Positions 4,945-5,840 of a stretch of 5,840 nucleotides of DNA are shown here, piece after piece. A program made the position numbers and the translations under genes. Source of the DNA: an uncultured Shinella sp. (lineage in GTDB: Bacteria; Pseudomonadota; Alphaproteobacteria; Rhizobiales; Rhizobiaceae); assembly GCA_946886325.1 (NCBI GenBank), contig CAMPIK010000177.1, forward strand, positions 1-5,840, given 5' to 3'. Each line of letters opens with the position of its first letter. Position 1 is the stretch's first letter. The notes below the pieces were generated by a model. That model did no database searches. It was not told the DNA's origin and saw only the letters and a program-made list of their open reading frames with translations.

Positions 4945-5840
4945 ATGAGCATCAATTGCGAAATTCTCGACCTGCGCGCCTTCCTGTCCGTCGTCGAGCT
5001 GGAGAGTTTTCACCGCGCCGCGGAGGGCCTGCACCTGTCGCAGCCGGCGCTGAGCCGCCGCATCCAGAAGCTCGAGGCGGCGATCGGCGCGCCGCTGCTG
5101 GAGCGCACCACCCGCCAGGTCTCGGTGACGGCGCTCGGGCTTGAGCTCCTGCCGCTGGTGCGGCGCATGCTGGAGGAATTCGACGGCTCGCTCTTTGCCG
5201 CCCGCGAGCCGGGTCTGAGGCGCAACGAACTGGTGACGATCGCCTGCCTGCCGACGGCCGCCTTCTATTTCCTGCCGACCGTCATCAAGCAGTTCAACCA
5301 GGAACATCCCGACATCCGCTTCCGCATCCTCGATCTGACGGCGACCGAAGGCCTTCAGGCGGTCGAGCGTGGCGAGGTGGAGTTCGGCATCAACTTCATC
5401 GGAACCTCCGATCCGGACCTGATCTTCGAGCGGCTGGCGGAAGACCCCTTCGTGCTCGCCGCGCGCCGGGACCATCCGCTGGCGGAGAAGGAAGAAGTCG
5501 GCTGGGACGATCTTGCGCCCTACAGGCTGATCACCGTTCACCGCTCCAGCGGCAACCGCACCATGCTCGACGCGACGCTAGCGAAATCCAACATCAAGCT
5601 GCGCTGGTTCTACGAGGTGACGCATCTTTCCACCTCGCTCGGTCTCGTCGAGGCCGGGCTCGGCATTTCGGTGCTGCCGCGCACCGCGACGCCGGCCGAC
5701 GACCACCCCTTTCTCGTCACGCGGCCGCTGCTCAACCCGCAGATCTCGCGCACGATCGGCATCCTGCGCCGCCGCGGCTCGACCCTGTCGCCGGCCGCCG
5801 AGCGCTTCCGCCGCATGCTCCTCGGCGTCTGGAAGACGGA
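4945..5840 (+). CDS. LysR-type transcriptional regulator (last residues cut by window edge)
   Basis: 298 complete codons are visible and the frame is open at the right edge; LysR proteins are usually about 300 residues, so nearly all is present. The N-terminal winged helix-turn-helix covers about residues 7-65: FLSVVELESFHRAAEGLHLS then QPALSRRIQKLEAAIGAPLL, the classic LysR DNA-binding signature, followed by the linker helix. The effector-binding domain starts near residue 93 (ELVTIACLPTAAFYFLPTVI) and includes HPDIRFRI, GEVEFGINF and GLVEAGLGISVLP, all usual for type 2 periplasmic-binding folds. A TGA at 4936-4938 lies in frame just upstream, so ATG at 4945 is the first possible start. GGAG at 4929-4932 is 12 bases away, longer than ideal. 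Divergent orientation to tctC suggests it controls this cluster in response to the transported acid or a derivative, and itself; this is inferred from the usual LysR arrangement. Confidence 0.93.
   Translation, partial: MSINCEILDLRAFLSVVELESFHRAAEGLHLSQPALSRRIQKLEAAIGAPLLERTTRQVSVTALGLELLPLVRRMLEEFDGSLFAAREPGLRRNELVTIACLPTAAFYFLPTVIKQFNQEHPDIRFRILDLTATEGLQAVERGEVEFGINFIGTSDPDLIFERLAEDPFVLAARRDHPLAEKEEVGWDDLAPYRLITVHRSSGNRTMLDATLAKSNIKLRWFYEVTHLSTSLGLVEAGLGISVLPRTATPADDHPFLVTRPLLNPQISRTIGILRRRGSTLSPAAERFRRMLLGVWKT

Noticed and set aside
3972..5144. 390-codon open frame on the plus strand running from tctC into lysR
   Set aside because: It spans two real genes and their promoter region and has a low-complexity Arg/Ala/Glu composition. 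The LysR frame in the overlap has clear helix-turn-helix and effector-domain motifs.
4663..5541. 292-codon open frame on the minus strand covering lysR and the tctC upstream region
   Set aside because: Antisense to the LysR coding sequence and crosses the divergent promoter region; no family motifs.

Overview
The window is high-GC DNA with dense, short-spaced genes and a strong G/C third-position bias. Together with the tripartite tricarboxylate transporter (TTT) content this suggests an alphaproteobacterium, most likely of the Rhizobiales type. That is an inference from composition and protein flavour; no marker gene is present.

Four genes lie on the minus strand and one divergent gene on the plus strand. 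Read in the direction of minus-strand transcription (right to left), the order is: tctC, a periplasmic TTT binding protein with a twin-arginine-type signal (3663-4763); a fused TctA-TctB membrane permease (1585-3582); a PrpF-family isomerase/tautomerase closest in flavour to 4-oxalomesaconate tautomerase GalD (394-1497); and the first 96 residues of an isocitrate/isopropylmalate dehydrogenase family protein that runs off the left edge (1-288). A LysR-type regulator is transcribed divergently from the tctC promoter region (4945 to the right edge) and lacks only its last residues.

The set reads as one uptake-and-catabolism module. TctC would capture a di- or tricarboxylate in the periplasm, TctAB would import it, the PrpF-like enzyme would move its double bond or tautomerise it, and the dehydrogenase would oxidise (and probably decarboxylate) a 2-hydroxyacid. 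The substrate is not identifiable from sequence alone.

The main non-coding signal is a pair of near-identical palindromes centred on TGTATACA. One lies 28-39 bases upstream of the prpF-like start (1525-1536, TTTGTATACAAA). The other lies upstream of tctC, inside a larger imperfect dyad (4795-4816). They resemble operators of FCD-type GntR repressors rather than LysR sites, and suggest co-regulation of two transcription units by a factor encoded outside the window. A 9-bp stem-loop separates the tctAB end from the prpF-like promoter. Two other hairpins lie between genes: 3616-3639 (tctC/tctAB) and 341-366 (prpF-like/dehydrogenase). I see no mobile element, tRNA, rRNA, CRISPR array or pseudogene, and no gene-free stretch longer than 181 bases.
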